DNA of 27,893 bases from Clostridiales bacterium. GTDB taxonomy: Bacteria > Bacillota_A > Clostridia > Christensenellales > Aristaeellaceae. A program made the translations under genes and the position numbers. The notes below the pieces were generated by a model. It ran no database searches, was not told the origin of the DNA, and saw nothing but the letters and a program-made list of their open reading frames with translations. Location of the stretch: contig JAAYZL010000303.1 of the NCBI GenBank assembly GCA_012514855.1, positions 1-27,893 of the forward strand. The letters run 5' to 3'. Shown in pieces: positions 27,101 through 27,893 of this stretch (positions within the stretch are counted from its first letter, which is position 1; each line of letters starts with the position of its first letter).

Positions 27101-27893
27101 AAGAACGTCAACATCGTGGCGGACGGAGGCGTGACCGGCGGCATAATCCTCGCGGACAACCTCCGCATCAATGCGATCGGCGGCATCGGCATAAAGGGCG
27201 ACCCGCTGACGGGCAACGTGCCGGGGAACGTGAACCTCTTCTCGCTGTACGGAAGGATCTACTGGAAGAACCTGTTCCGCCTCGAGACCTACATCCCGCG
27301 CACGCTGACCGACCCGCTGACGGGCGTGACCGTGGTCGGGCACATCCACCGCAGGGCGATACTCATCGTCACGGACCTCACGCTCCCCGGGCAGGAGATT
27401 CTCGGCGAGCTGATCCGGGACGCGCTCTTGAGCGAGGCGCTCGTGCTGGCGTACCGCATCCAACTGCTCGTCCCCGGCGGCGGGACGGCGTTCACGGGCA
27501 CGCTCGAGGTCAGAATCCCAGTCGATGCGCGCTACGAGGGGCTGCCGCTTCTGGTGCTCGGCTACGAGAACGGCAGGTACGTGCTGTTGGGCAGCGTCGT
27601 GAAGGACGGCGTGCTCGCGTTCAAGACGGCGCAGCTCGGCGAATTCGCGATGCTCGATCCGGCGCTCTACGGGGAGGTGTCGAAGCTCTTCGGCGGCTTC
27701 CTGAACTGGACGCTCGTGCAGCAGTTGAACGCGTCCGAAGAGGCGCTAGCGATCCTCGAGGCTGCCTATCAGGCGTACCGGGAGAGGATCGACGGGACGC
27801 AGCCCGGCGAATTCCTCTACCTGCTGAACGCGAGCACCGGCGTGCAGGCGGACTTCAAAGTCGATCCCGACGCGCCCGAGGGGACGTACGAAG
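3167..27893 (+). CDS. Giant LktA/filamentous-haemagglutinin-like beta-solenoid surface protein (3' end beyond window)
   Basis: One frame is open from ATG 3167 to the window edge: at least 8,242 residues, about 0.8 MDa. GGGGGAGGG (3150-3158) lies 8 nt before the start. Residues 1-19 (MKKFLKREKRYIRRLTKNG) are cationic and residues 20-45 hydrophobic, with AVAEA near 51 as a possible cleavage point: a long Sec signal or anchor. Residues 55-372 are low-complexity Gly/Ser- and Glu/Pro-rich stalk with tandem arrays. Residues 390-800 contain a beta-helix start (TATIVVGNGVYQGGLSI) and RTX-like nonapeptides. From about 1010 to 5600 come Ala/Val/Gly repeats with the pattern NxTxAxVGxxAxIxAxGDVxVxA, as in Fusobacterium leukotoxin LktA-family adhesins. 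An aromatic-rich part, 40-residue repeats, a second solenoid and a beta-sandwich-like module follow. No N-terminal two-partner-secretion domain, protease or other enzyme is seen. The likely role is a surface or secreted fibre (adhesion, matrix); this is inferred. The C-terminal anchor is not visible. Confidence 0.96.
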   Translation, partial: MKKFLKREKRYIRRLTKNGVSMVCLALMFALMVGMLLGASGGTIAISSKAVAEAGQEDSAPPEPSGGSPSGGSSGGSSSEDSSGGSSSGGSGSAPQGGSGPADDEDDSTTLIGDISGNPGPETEPGAGSTEPDAEGETSGEEEGTSGEGEDTSGEGEDTSGEGEDTSGEEEGGEELPEEELRSSDSAPGEGGSGDGGEPTEVSEPEGEFEDGQTEGEPEGEPEGEPEGDPEGEPEGEPEGEPEGEPEGEPEGEPEGEPEGDPEGEPEGEPEGEPEGEPEGEQPGSPGSEDEEGGLVEELLPSGFAPGGEGGPESDPESDPESGRDILAEPISAGFSGDLMMNAFGGTEEPMLMGALGGLDEPMPMGALDEPIGSGDEIEAYAIPAGKAYIKEIGSDISYSNDAANNAITNALKDALTYIKSLYEEPGTPSEKTATIVVGNGVYQGGLSIASGDGDNVLKELIDAILGLSGADSESTMRLNIVAEDAMDADGNIHENGAGGAQLEGDVKVEFEGLNVVLAGLYLSTRGIVNVNGAQSFGYYGTAQDDVVDMELSNIEKEIVVRTGAGDDKVSVKVRKKPTVKAAIEMQEGYQTAFQSLKSLTSGEWNELPSDLQQIITDFIDNIDSLVLDPTLNLEPLDISIDLGLGNDLAEFKLIDSTDLALGTPDVETGTVSYGFGIDLGAADVTILGGAGSDRISVSGGRALSLAQEVLKFLVDHITVLDLDCPETSLVLNGGAGDDVITVDTTAAFSTLGGISTEVIGEAGFDRLHLTGKLNKDKDEAERIAAEMLTSSVELQIEALAEITLLGDILGDTLALGFERQFDIAAVGIDAFTDELENKRTIRLEGEALTAEALPFTNYEIVDYGSKGEDAYRTVDFESALTVPAGGVLLSNIVAEAADEAGRIEVMKLVAPGLNVLIRGGHIEITGDVTGRNVLVHAVGTDDVIVGGDFEIVDDDLAEDEDNISVEVGLYEAKSERKIEIGALARILAAEAIDVFASLKLDKGYIPIPDVVPVEFQPFVLKIGNAVVDVKGRLIAGGSIRAASELKIDIKATNGPLKVVVPIGIGIAVGSSTVTVSGSALLDAGAGVALDAVSDVRVYAEAAGGSLKFSIALAVSAIDTRVTVKDSAIVEADTSADLVANSYVSTAAIATGKPPNVLSVKPQSGVFIAASFVDSDASAEILGSASVRAFAGDLRVDSTSRVYAETISVCIPGDKDAEGKVSATKALGFVQKLLGVKLDVMGTAKNLLTGSGGLKDTLKNAVKPAEPEEGKTSKQLMGALALAYIENNNAARINTVGAVVAGGALKVLARGETVSNMRADGSLYKTPPLTPVGGTAEDAPDKAIGVAIGVHVFNHDNVAEILKGAITANGLKVDADMGFTAASDVVKAGHVPETADFGLGGAVAVHLVKTVNSSLIGKNASYAIGGGSVQSSSSGRGSYITVGDASGKRARTSFSVGGITIPLTPANNSTADSVGIGVGIAVGIVGIDVTAEIEDGVNFGTAALESVLVSAKYAGTEHVEAGAGAAGSKAIVPVLALSVSGVYAKAYLGTSNQNLNLSGDLKVAASSSVTRKMQVDAAAVGTGVGFGGAFGIAILNDSAEATLKRGATASNVLVDASSISRFTQKVLASAKGAKPASSPNAPPGGVPEDPPSGTQDDYDKTIEEGKDGDDLPLDDNGEDMRALFKEGEADQMADKNTEAAKQLSGQIDTNNVNTDTATAAANERPKAQTNEGSIQVAAALALNIQRNTASAKIGDGVSIHSTGDVKVTSLIDTDAVISASASATNSTTGVGVGVAINYVRYWNTAYVGATTIRAKSLTVKANILEAAQKKTVEDIFASLMQFFANVQGRDLLLDALLDAKGKTTLEELLASDPTFAAEYALLDPEDKAAVSQLVLDMLVAQFKDEKLDTAGAVMGAFAESVVDEFVGLLSDPEFLIGLFTDGGKAKFEDLAAKYGLTGRVALQRIKELVTTMLSIKFGNPGELDGVGNLFSTSAISGVGASNVGVAASAAIAVIDGETSATISGKTTLPAAADIVVDEFVTISAEAAQKVYSTASASADKNGKAQKNKDGKGDSGGKSVGVGASAAISTIDMLCEAILGEKRFVQADAMTVLSELRNDIDSVSVAGSDPIARRDEVAVTTPEVGGASTLPQNNTSHKDISVDASIALAMIDNVVNATVGAGAKLALDGGNKIETKTELAPDVFEEVNLWIRAYQRGQTSAASSGFAIGEKAAVGAAIAVNLANSDVKASFLGSAVVKGVAKVEAITSNEDEAFALATVVGASLDRYLAKMRKLFGILSIGKKLPTGSLNAKIVSKLNEYAGPAMQSGGSALEGMPLLPTLMQRLNIKMPSNPVGSGSGGNAVGQANSNGNGATGQEMDQQSKEGQKINIAAAAAVNVTEHIATAEVRGTLVCEELEVAAENRANYRTVGTGAAVTPFETNSNNISIGVAVSVNDNEANALVGGSVTAEGDESTEKNDGRVRVSSTLTQNMDGKYRGLLGAQGIAGSVAGTGGKVGFAGAVAILVAKARGNAKIEADAVIKGGDIAVEAVDKSKLAVRAGAVTIGGAQAGVGASFALIYAENSVIASVGSRANIMAKSLKVAAEKKPVDLSDYKFPFGWDALFTVNVTEESKKGLINIDTVNSTNGVVGIDIAVDTTDLLKVVDMLNFLASVNYYAESIAGAISAGSDAKLAIAGSVAMLFTGSHTEATIGDHAVITLDGGDATVSASSKTNARIIGGAIGATSGKVGAGVNIAAVSDRDEIFASIGDDAAIAGAKDVLVNAKADRDLLAVTIAAGATGSSGGTALGGGLNVIVTGSDVRADVGKRARIAASGVFTTEAENLSDLTLISTSLALSTSGAALGGTVAVIVAENNTQATVGDDAVITAAGDVLVEAVSDEKLLNILASISGSAGDPATVAGTIGVLVTESETRAEVGKRAKLTATAGSVSILADGQVKQVVVLAALTGGTGKAAVGATVNVNVFEHKVLALIGENAELIAEAVEAGRNVVIMATAGDQTIIVTVAGAATTGTGGIAGAIPVVVSQSTVRAGLGTGAKAAAGDSVVVCAELITGLYDVAGAFAAGSSAGVGITASTAVLNNTVEALVGNSAKLIALASTAPGSGLSAGVKLPNRTDRRRGVIVGAYAKNRVLLASMSGGAAGTAGVAGVVNTLVDKNTVRAVVGNGATIKSGYDESGDESGADAEVAVEAEDESDLYNIAGAAAVGGTAGVGGTIVVMVYDKVLEALVGDAGSIHATGDVSASATSDDTVLLLALSFGGGGTAAVAVGASVLVFQNEVTAGLGGAIRAGGSISIGAVGDSDIFNLAASFAGGGTAAVTPVGVVTYYEGKTRAAVGENADFAAVGAFALTADSREFITADAAGVSVSGTAAVSGTVDILISKQVTEALTGNNAKITASAITVGATDDLETLMFAGTVAVSGTAAVGVTAIVGVLHNTTTAGFGDNSEIKSLSGDVSVLAASYRDVRSYAVTAGVGPGAAGIGATIMVTIVGGKLTKDTSDGLADGFNSENFMNSAFGAGHNSARGYNKKDGTKEALKSDGVKQADTKVGKDGKFDAEKGYRSEEFDESGDGDPNKKGDTDERGGNQKIDETENEDIDAAGNLGATKPNYSPFDSISAYIGSEATVNSAANIKVTAYDNLIADMFSGTIAGGLYAGVGIGVSVTVLYSNVLAYVEDDAELTAAGDIEVQARAGSTKVADTDAKRLEGLGKAFEGSSVSLTDRTIRAISVTGAGGAAGISGAVAAIVVNSNVIAYIEGDVLAADNLTVQAVTDYPLCLAATLTVAGGIVGVGASVAIVQVNGSSEASICGDADINVSGKVLVKTVLNTSALTGAGAFASGGIGVNGAVSLAVNRTRVDTFVGQGVTLRAGELSLDADVDSHAKAYIVGAAITVAVSVNLSAAVAIVAPTVLTYIGETPGTHADKDGAAYPVKGQVTAPKVVVKNDVTSTAMTTILSLAVATIPISGNVLLVFNRTDAVAGITGANVDAGTSIAIDAFMDSTAESKLTSVLVGSVPIGFSVSYVHLRSSNQALIDTTGSTVSSDIIEVYAGRLDNRNTATATADAMTVALGLVTFGVNAAIADNDARNLANITGSGTLKATTRLDLYACGRATAEATIHGINYSAGDVGASFAMAVLRSRQEAVLSGSHVTAGAVTAESHLNSEDKSANTAIARLNIGGGVISLVTVRVNVAVAYGKSASIAGIKPHSISLSGGKVNILSTGYANTLAEVKNQTGVSAVAVALNAAFAYAQARFDAYLEIPDDEDAPSEGSVGDIDVKVDYSTIAKAELTPSTGGVDLSYYNVKVNVAVAANSTQANAFIAGEGAIGAGQVAVAATGVAYADATVVKPVVTGGLINIAANAMAARLTASQRAYVENITLNATSVSVKSELNLNKSKSANATLGSNGGNKDASLSGASAKANVAIAVANAACKAEVISANLALTGALTVKVEGDSYANAVVDSDDVSVSAFGIGVNALYAYAKGGFNATASGNITASSITIDSTYKVNANAVSAQPGYGASLSGASINTNIAYAETNASATAGINGAGKISLTGALKVTAKGTVKAKANIEGAEVRASVVDIAINKVTAIVGGTQKALVQGATISASGVTVTSNFNTDSSTSNYDATATVGSNSGANVSFISGDTSTAKATVTAVVSAEIDGAVLDTVRDNVPGAVEVTTNAKSFAVARINVPTKVSLANVSVMHVEADAAGVFTASLKVGEGKSVVGSVSVQSIYTVYSYARTGPAGGLNLNVASGSYNKATAKTSVVGNAGFGSDGNLSVGGDVLASVEATADALAEVSSHKIEISGVRIAVNEVGATLNATQNAYAFGAGSANVSGNVRILSKLNVNETGVPAKGARATVRGPAGSLTVLSADVNKAYATSSSENSAYIEDIDLTAFDVRILARTMNLADARAVNGSSLTLTSFGSLLAESFTADKTVARIGGGKVTATAGSVDMDAYNISKSYSLAASLGTDVGLMSGSKSESKAFVGKSTQKQIAEVFIETGATVKAAVDVDLFAYNTGTAQAVIEKGGSYSLAEVSSSSLPTSSYYSTYAGVKDNCTVTADRNISVRAQDYASAVSEAKDQSVGFAMNINTTYGSNYVNSATTTEVGASRLFATGSVLIQAESNAYMYAYTHASVTGGFIGSGNLTARNTLVRGVTVNILSGADIEADFGTLTVKAVGGASDNITTTARCDSAGFVAIGDALTTTNVSTVVIANIARGAKLKNTFGYVNIHTDASINRAYAYSHVYNSGVGNEPDAKARGTLVLTSRINLGGSSGSGKLDILGKNVDIRSYIGKLYFHMQSYSRGRGLGVNVDSESRTYFQILSEVTATNATIRGYDNVVIQAEARPSWRSAHIINDAYSFAQGIGDATARAILYSLDTEVNSSAATNVYLNAGTDVHGAKVTVDALRFNGNVNQYPHTRRTGIASSTTSNWGSVVNTRTMTIASQVGFHIGDAAVGIAIDISERAGVRQAGLPKENMNLVVESGTTIQILPLSNPLPGTLYLGAHNGSGYTVYNQRFIPEVLITNRTGKNLELSKITVENVNFVNPSVSGANGFNRADSVNKTPTIVIEGRSNGDVRVGELISNRAGTTIFRWTGETGGNLTSVGYVTLLNAAAAQAAPIWTHELAIENAANIGTGANGRFAVFLFLRSGTEGLLNAQATGWSYMRLTPVLFIEKDKKEDVRDGNDTSAFTPTLRVETLLAAGDNDLLLSQGIRLYSLKGSTVITMPLPGTLEYVTGVMKGLTANAEIDAAGLERYLQGYSIADDVYIYLLPNGTTLYVSSEGEIVRVTEMVGSTEVNVTMTDYTFHTEGGDIVKVGLGEGVTLDLLTGKLTLESGASFETLLSVIDADWLTSPLNIGKGTGQFQFTYSAITGSVWNEALQRHVDVATVYEVGLTTWKTAGGSTYYWVQNRQVSAYNLLNEVEMYLLKKTGDTLEVFVIGGEDETSEQYGRAEESLAPYVDSGGKTITVDQKIADKWKDSGDYWYNLALSQIGESVLDLESPTYGVSYVAMNNFLGISGFTVRYNITSGGWYYYAAVESTILPGFFNQVNTPLPVVSMNGAYYLAAGTTLELYRNLTQTRSIEVTEDFFYTGSLVEDSYDHAGCVCIDNGGGYWLASKYPTIKTYDLTVTYAKKRVASLLITPEDSENPDTTYYLVGIDKSGSDNSYADFAGPIKDIPIKKTALPTNSYVSGEGYRIHDLLYIALNGKVLMLVDSDNNGVAEFGAAYNGKTYQSNFMTIVDVDTILPIVTILKGTAPGQPVTLERLTDVVAVDVEGRYWYYTGAEWKLATAEADGAKTLIKYGGTTYLTIETIDGILYFTLPSGIRVGSDGSIEGGGTSGQTQKLVEATGLRYLLGMLAGNNVVITMPDVGGSLEDGRITGQTGPNIRAAGNATLMSGSTGSIGTLAKPLGIVVGGELIFLNLLGGTELATNTFLVSDEGDIVIDPGTVVRDVLFKVSANGGSIKLTDITVISEDDGDENDGVLDFSALLDILQLPSADPDHLTGLVLRGATDSMAYADWGAGGNITLDQIDAIHAEVKLDAGTGSILATDILAIENSELTLTAGGGISSESVTLTDSEFTATAGGSIAADVVDATRSELTLTAGGDIASESITLTDSELTGTAGGSIAADIVDATGSPEITLTAGGDIESEEITLTNSKLTSTAGGSIAADVVDATNSELTLTADGDIESEEITLTNSKLTGTAGASIVADTIAATGSELTLTADWDIASESITLTNSKLTGTAGASIVADTIAATGSEITLTADWDIASESITLTGSKLTSTAGGSIAADTIAATNSELTLTADEDIASESITLTGSKLTGTAGGSIAADAVEATNSELTLTAGNDIDTDTIAADHSHIACGAGGNISVDRIDADNGSLIDFDADGGITATEAELNLSMLDFLAGGDILFDIIEGPSSAVALRSTNGNIFTVDAESYIRLNGICALTLSAGQDIGRSGARLIVDVPEAITVRIEKVKNTYLDGVVLNGGAFAGKRPVPDIRGGRAENGDALEGDWFGGAGGEHLNPAIASQTPAQIAQWITSAMARGQWEALITADALTGQIERKAITANTLKALLVDGVTFTNAQLNGLLNAKDYATLGAMLTALLPETQPDPVTGLPVPRVADAQALKWLEGAIAADEVADLGDTLSSLFTQDEILALIEAAWAIADYAGHSNPMPGDPPARALTLSIGTSTGAAHIWNEGDITIVQDLGDFTAADVHSERGDAYITSVAGAILGAESEVPNVYARQIRLIAALGIGSAGRALTTEQQANRPTLVANITEPVRDADGNYVLRLFERIVTETVLEPMLDALGQPVLDGLGNPVMQEVDRPVLDAFGNPVTEWVADIAIQYDWLRVDYPAEATRLDATAGGGVYLAEATGDFGLGVIAAGGDVSLSAPGAIYDVREESETSPNIAAGGSVRLTSDTGTIGTKDDYLDIDAGGVTYARADGDINICDRGDLALVADSKHGQVNADAVGDIELSNSDPDADLIIGPVHAGGDTSIAAQGSLIAGDRLGRPEQVVGKSIRLEALGGDIGTPESPILIETDAPEGGTLTALAAGSAHLTELTGDLIVRKITTGGDAVLTVPGHVTDVDDGQKVVHVNDAVRAAGEALREAERAQALADAAKAYAADDGRLPQELGKPAALRAAEQAQAKLLAAEAKLLALNEQLDLLMLDPNATKKQLDALAAKIAGQLAKVNAARLARDDKQRALDEINLVIDLARQYADDLQGEADALRLNAQAQEMQMYAAFLDAAYSRDSIEAGGNLTIAALGSIGSDANALGMRAAGITTLTVGNPKLDIVNIEGTGGVNFLPIRANSVSIAAMGDILAVGAKGRDIAANSLSIRTVIGDVGAAERPIRTSVANLTAIGENVFIENDRSLVIESVLGVNVNLAVNGKVTSGSGALDIFASVLNLRASGSIGSKNNRLDIHVGEIDIAGKNMYLHNSSGNLHVNRIDGKNVNIVADGGVTGGIILADNLRINAIGGIGIKGDPLTGNVPGNVNLFSLYGRIYWKNLFRLETYIPRTLTDPLTGVTVVGHIHRRAILIVTDLTLPGQEILGELIRDALLSEALVLAYRIQLLVPGGGTAFTGTLEVRIPVDARYEGLPLLVLGYENGRYVLLGSVVKDGVLAFKTAQLGEFAMLDPALYGEVSKLFGGFLNWTLVQQLNASEEALAILEAAYQAYRERIDGTQPGEFLYLLNASTGVQADFKVDPDAPEGTYE
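3326..3457 (+). repeat. Gly/Ser-rich low-complexity linker of the giant protein
   Basis: About 40 residues just after the export segment (from about residue 54) consist mainly of Ser and Gly with interspersed Pro, Glu and Asp, in repeats of the form SGGSS and SSEDSSGG. At DNA level, variants of TCCGGGGGATCG and TCTTCCGG recur. It would be a flexible, disordered spacer next to the membrane or cell wall. Confidence 0.75.
3578..3682 (+). repeat. Five 21-bp tandem repeats (TSGEGED)
   Basis: There are five 7-codon units. The central three (3599-3661) are identical at DNA level (ACC TCC GGC GAA GGG GAG GAC). The outer two are diverged (TSGEEEG). They encode residues 138-172 of the giant protein, an acidic disordered segment. 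The identity of the inner copies suggests recent slippage or unequal exchange. Confidence 0.9.
3809..4009 (+). repeat. Sixteen 12-bp tandem repeats (EGEP/EGDP)
   Basis: Sixteen complete GAR-GGC-GAN-CCN units plus a partial seventeenth encode residues 215-281 of the giant protein. Two units read EGDP. The marker pair CCA then GAT appears at 3842-3853 and again at 3938-3949, exactly 96 bp (eight units) later, which indicates a block duplication on top of single-unit slippage. Copy-number change would keep the reading frame and alter stalk length. The strongly acidic, Pro-spaced chain is expected to be extended and could bind cations weakly. Confidence 0.93.
4208..4282 (+). repeat. Short degenerate repeat (DEPMPMGAL)
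   Basis: Residues 348-372 contain EEPMLMGALGGL, then DEPMPMGAL, then a truncated DEPI. These imperfect copies of about 9-12 residues mark the junction between the disordered stalk and the first folded part of the giant protein. Confidence 0.75.
4331..4795 (+). other. Pectin-lyase-like beta-helix start in the giant protein
   Basis: At about residues 390-543 a helical ALKDALTYIKSLYEEP segment is followed by KTATIVVGNGVYQGGLSI, DGDNVLKELIDAILGL, MRLNIVAED and LEGDVKVEFEGLNVVLAGL. A helix followed by a TIVVxxGxYxxxLxI strand is the usual cap and first coil of right-handed parallel beta-helices. It marks where the folded solenoid begins. The fold call rests on the pattern only. Confidence 0.5.
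4853..5482 (+). other. Cluster of RTX-like calcium-binding nonapeptides
   Basis: Isolated copies of the GGxGxDxUx motif occur at 4853 (TGAGDDKVS), 5231 (GGAGSDRIS) and 5366 (GGAGDDVIT). Degenerate versions lie near 5093 (GLGNDLAEF) and 5453 (GEAGFDRLHL). They are spread over about 210 residues, with beta-rich and helical stretches between them instead of the usual back-to-back RTX blocks. RTX nonapeptides bind calcium in beta-rolls when tandem. Single ones could cap turns of a beta-helix or bind calcium singly, which is inference. Confidence 0.65.
8070..8350 (+). other. Acidic, disordered insertion in the solenoid
   Basis: About 93 residues, beginning KPASSPNAPPGGVPEDPP and running through DDYDKTIEEGKDGDDLPLDD to NNVNTDTATAAANERPKAQ, are rich in Asp, Glu, Asn, Pro and Lys with almost no hydrophobic pattern. 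It interrupts the repeat cycle: ATLKRGATASNVLVDASS lies before it and IQVAAALALNIQRNTASAKIG after it. It is probably a long exposed loop. Confidence 0.7.
8639..9130 (+). other. Helical insertion 1 (about 164 residues) in the solenoid
   Basis: Residues 1825-1988 switch from beta-pattern to amphipathic helices: KKTVEDIFASLMQFFANVQ, LLLDALLDA, TLEELLASDPTFAAEYALL, PEDKAAVSQLVLDMLVAQF, VMGAFAESVVDEFVGLL and VALQRIKELVTTMLSIKF. The beta-repeat resumes at SAISGVGASNVGVAASAAIAV. No known domain is recognised. It is likely a helical bundle projecting from the fibre. Confidence 0.7.
11285..13560 (+). other. Fourteen regular ~58-residue LktA-like repeats
   Basis: This is the most regular part of the solenoid. 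From ATIGDHAVI (11285) to AGFGDNSEI (13529) I count 14 turn motifs of the form AxVGxxAxI: for example ASIGDDAAI, ADVGKRARI, ATVGDDAVI, AEVGKRAKL, ALIGENAEL, ALVGNSAKL, AVVGNGATI, AAVGENADF. Mean spacing is about 58 residues. Each is followed by a GDVxVxA strand, a variable strand, and a Gly/Ala-rich GGTAAVGGTVxVxV strand. Members are diverged at DNA level, so the array is old. This pattern is what LktA-family and related beta-strand-repeat proteins show. Confidence 0.75.
13690..14040 (+). other. Highly charged linker in the solenoid
   Basis: About 117 residues (roughly 3508-3625) are rich in Lys, Asp, Glu, Gly and Asn and lack the alternating beta pattern, for example KKDGTKEALKSDGVKQADTK and DESGDGDPNKKGDTDERGG. 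The solenoid resumes at SISAYIGSEATVNSAANIKV. It separates the regular 14-repeat block from the later, less regular repeats. Confidence 0.7.
14041..19650 (+). other. Irregular continuation of the beta-solenoid
   Basis: Residues about 3626-5495 keep the Ala/Val/Ser/Gly strand pattern with variable repeat length: VGVGASVAIVQVNGSSEASICGD, VSVNLSAAVAIVAP, VSAVAVALNAAFAYAQARFDAYL and VNALYAYAKGGFNATASGNITASSI are typical. Asn, Ser and Tyr rise toward the end (SSYYSTYAGVKDNCTVTADRN-like segments near 18340-18400). No enzymatic motif is seen. By eye I find no Trp codon from 11021 to 19261. Confidence 0.65.
19660..20200 (+). other. Transition module with NGDVRVGELISN-type coil
   Basis: From about residue 5499 the Ala/Gly repeats give way to sequence of normal composition: LVVESGTTIQILPL, PEVLITNRTGKNLELSKITV, TIVIEGRSNGDVRVGELISN, GTTIFRWTGETGGNLTSVG and HELAIENAANIGTGANGR. 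The GxVxVGxxxxN..G and AxNIG signatures recur later (26500-27200), so this begins the second solenoid type. Confidence 0.5.
20860..22200 (+). other. Aromatic-rich, lower-GC segment of the giant protein
   Basis: Residues about 5899-6345 are rich in Tyr, Trp and Phe: TTWKTAGGSTYYWVQN, DSGDYWYNLALSQIG, GGWYYYAAVE, GGGYWLASKYP, GRYWYYTGAEWKLA. Short modules of the form (W/Y)YY..G..YYL..GTTLxL alternate with strands. Two of the window's rare Cys residues are in AGCVCID near 21530. Base composition drops to about 50% GC between 21300 and 21540. It may be a binding head or an acquired insert. The domain family is not recognised. Confidence 0.6.
22892..23811 (+). repeat. Seven 120-bp tandem repeats plus a partial eighth (40-residue units)
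   Basis: Units begin at TCCGAA(CTG/ATC) at 22892, 23012, about 23135, 23255, 23375, 23495, 23615 and 23735. One extra codon sits before the third unit (GSPEITLTA). Each 40-residue unit consists of two related 20-residue halves, SELTLTAGGDIASESITLTD-like and SELTGTAGGSIAADxVDAT-like, so each half fits one coil of a beta-solenoid. The copies are nearly identical at DNA level with shuffled synonymous variants (TTACCCTGACC against TCACATTGACC), which indicates recent expansion and conversion. Confidence 0.93.
24302..24760 (+). other. Helical insertion 2 (about 153 residues)
   Basis: Residues 7046-7198 are amphipathic helices between beta-coils: TPAQIAQWITSAMARGQWEA, TANTLKALLVDGVTF, NAQLNGLLNAKDYATLGAML, DAQALKWLEGAIAADEVADL and FTQDEILALIEAAWAIADYA. 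The beta pattern returns at ALTLSIGTSTGAAHIWNEGD. No known family is recognised. Confidence 0.65.
25142..25255 (+). repeat. Short (V)LDxLGxPV repeats
   Basis: Residues 7326-7363 contain three related copies, EPMLDALGQP, VLDGLGNPVMQEVDRP and VLDAFGNPVTE. They form a polar loop between two solenoid strands. DNA copies differ in several codons, so it is not a fresh duplication. Confidence 0.75.
26036..26500 (+). other. Helical insertion 3: predicted coiled-coil hairpin (about 155 residues)
   Basis: Residues 7624-7778 are almost entirely Ala, Leu, Glu, Lys, Gln and Asp in heptad-like order: DAVRAAGEALREAERAQALA, ALRAAEQAQAKLLAAEAKLL, LDALAAKIAGQLAKVNAARL and DKQRALDEINLVIDLARQYA. A turn near LDPNATKK suggests two antiparallel arms. 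The solenoid strand before (GDAVLTVPGHVTDV) and after (DSIEAGGNLTIAALGSIG) are ordinary coils, so the hairpin should project sideways from the fibre. Confidence 0.8.
27467..27660 (+). other. Beta-sandwich-like module near the window end
   Basis: About 64 residues follow the solenoid: TAFTGTLEVRIPVDARYEG, LPLLVLGYENGRYVLLGSVV and DGVLAFKTAQLGEFAMLD. The order VxIPVxxxYxG..LxVxxYxxGxxxxLxSxVxDGxxxFxTxxLGxFAxxD is common in modules close to the C-terminus of clostridial-type surface proteins. This suggests the protein's end is not far beyond the window, but no anchor (LPXTG, SLH or similar) is visible inside it. Confidence 0.5.

Noticed and set aside
1..27893. tRNA, rRNA, transposase or integrase genes
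   Set aside because: None was recognised on either strand. The only mobile-like feature is the short palindromic element at the left edge.

Overview
The window is GC-rich (roughly 65%), has strong Shine-Dalgarno sites (AGGAGG, GGGGGAGGG), sigma-A/sigma-70-like promoters and a rho-independent terminator. No outer-membrane secretion module is seen. Together with an LktA-like solenoid protein and a lone membrane-anchored TPR protein, this would fit a high-GC member of the Bacillota (Clostridia-like, host- or gut-associated). No taxonomic marker gene is present, so this assignment is inference only.

Layout. Positions 1-240 hold a hairpin-rich non-coding repeat element followed by a good promoter (212-240). 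A small operon follows: an amidohydrolase-2 family metal-dependent hydrolase (274-1056) and a 95-residue two-helix membrane protein of unknown function (1137-1424), closed by a strong terminator (1435-1470). After an AT-richer promoter region come a membrane-anchored TPR protein (1655-3115) and, 51 bp further on, a giant gene. The giant gene starts at 3167 and stays open to the last base of the window: at least 8,242 codons, with the 3' end not seen. It fills 89% of the window, and the long antisense and alternative-frame ORFs here are its shadows.

The giant protein reads as a surface or secreted fibrous protein. In order it has: a cationic and hydrophobic N-terminal export segment; about 300 residues of low-complexity acidic and Gly/Ser-rich stalk, including exact tandem arrays (21-bp TSGEGED units and sixteen 12-bp EGEP units); a beta-helix start with isolated RTX-like nonapeptides; thousands of residues of Ala/Val/Gly-rich repeats of about 58 residues, resembling fusobacterial leukotoxin LktA and filamentous-haemagglutinin solenoids; an aromatic-rich, lower-GC segment; seven nearly identical 120-bp (40-residue) repeats; a second solenoid type; and a beta-sandwich-like module near the window end. 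At least three helical insertions of similar length (about 153-164 residues) interrupt the beta-repeats.

Working model (inference): the TPR protein is anchored by one N-terminal helix with its repeats outside the membrane. It is co-transcribed with the giant gene and may help export, fold or tether this roughly 0.8-MDa fibre. The hydrolase and small membrane protein form a separate transcription unit with no evident link.
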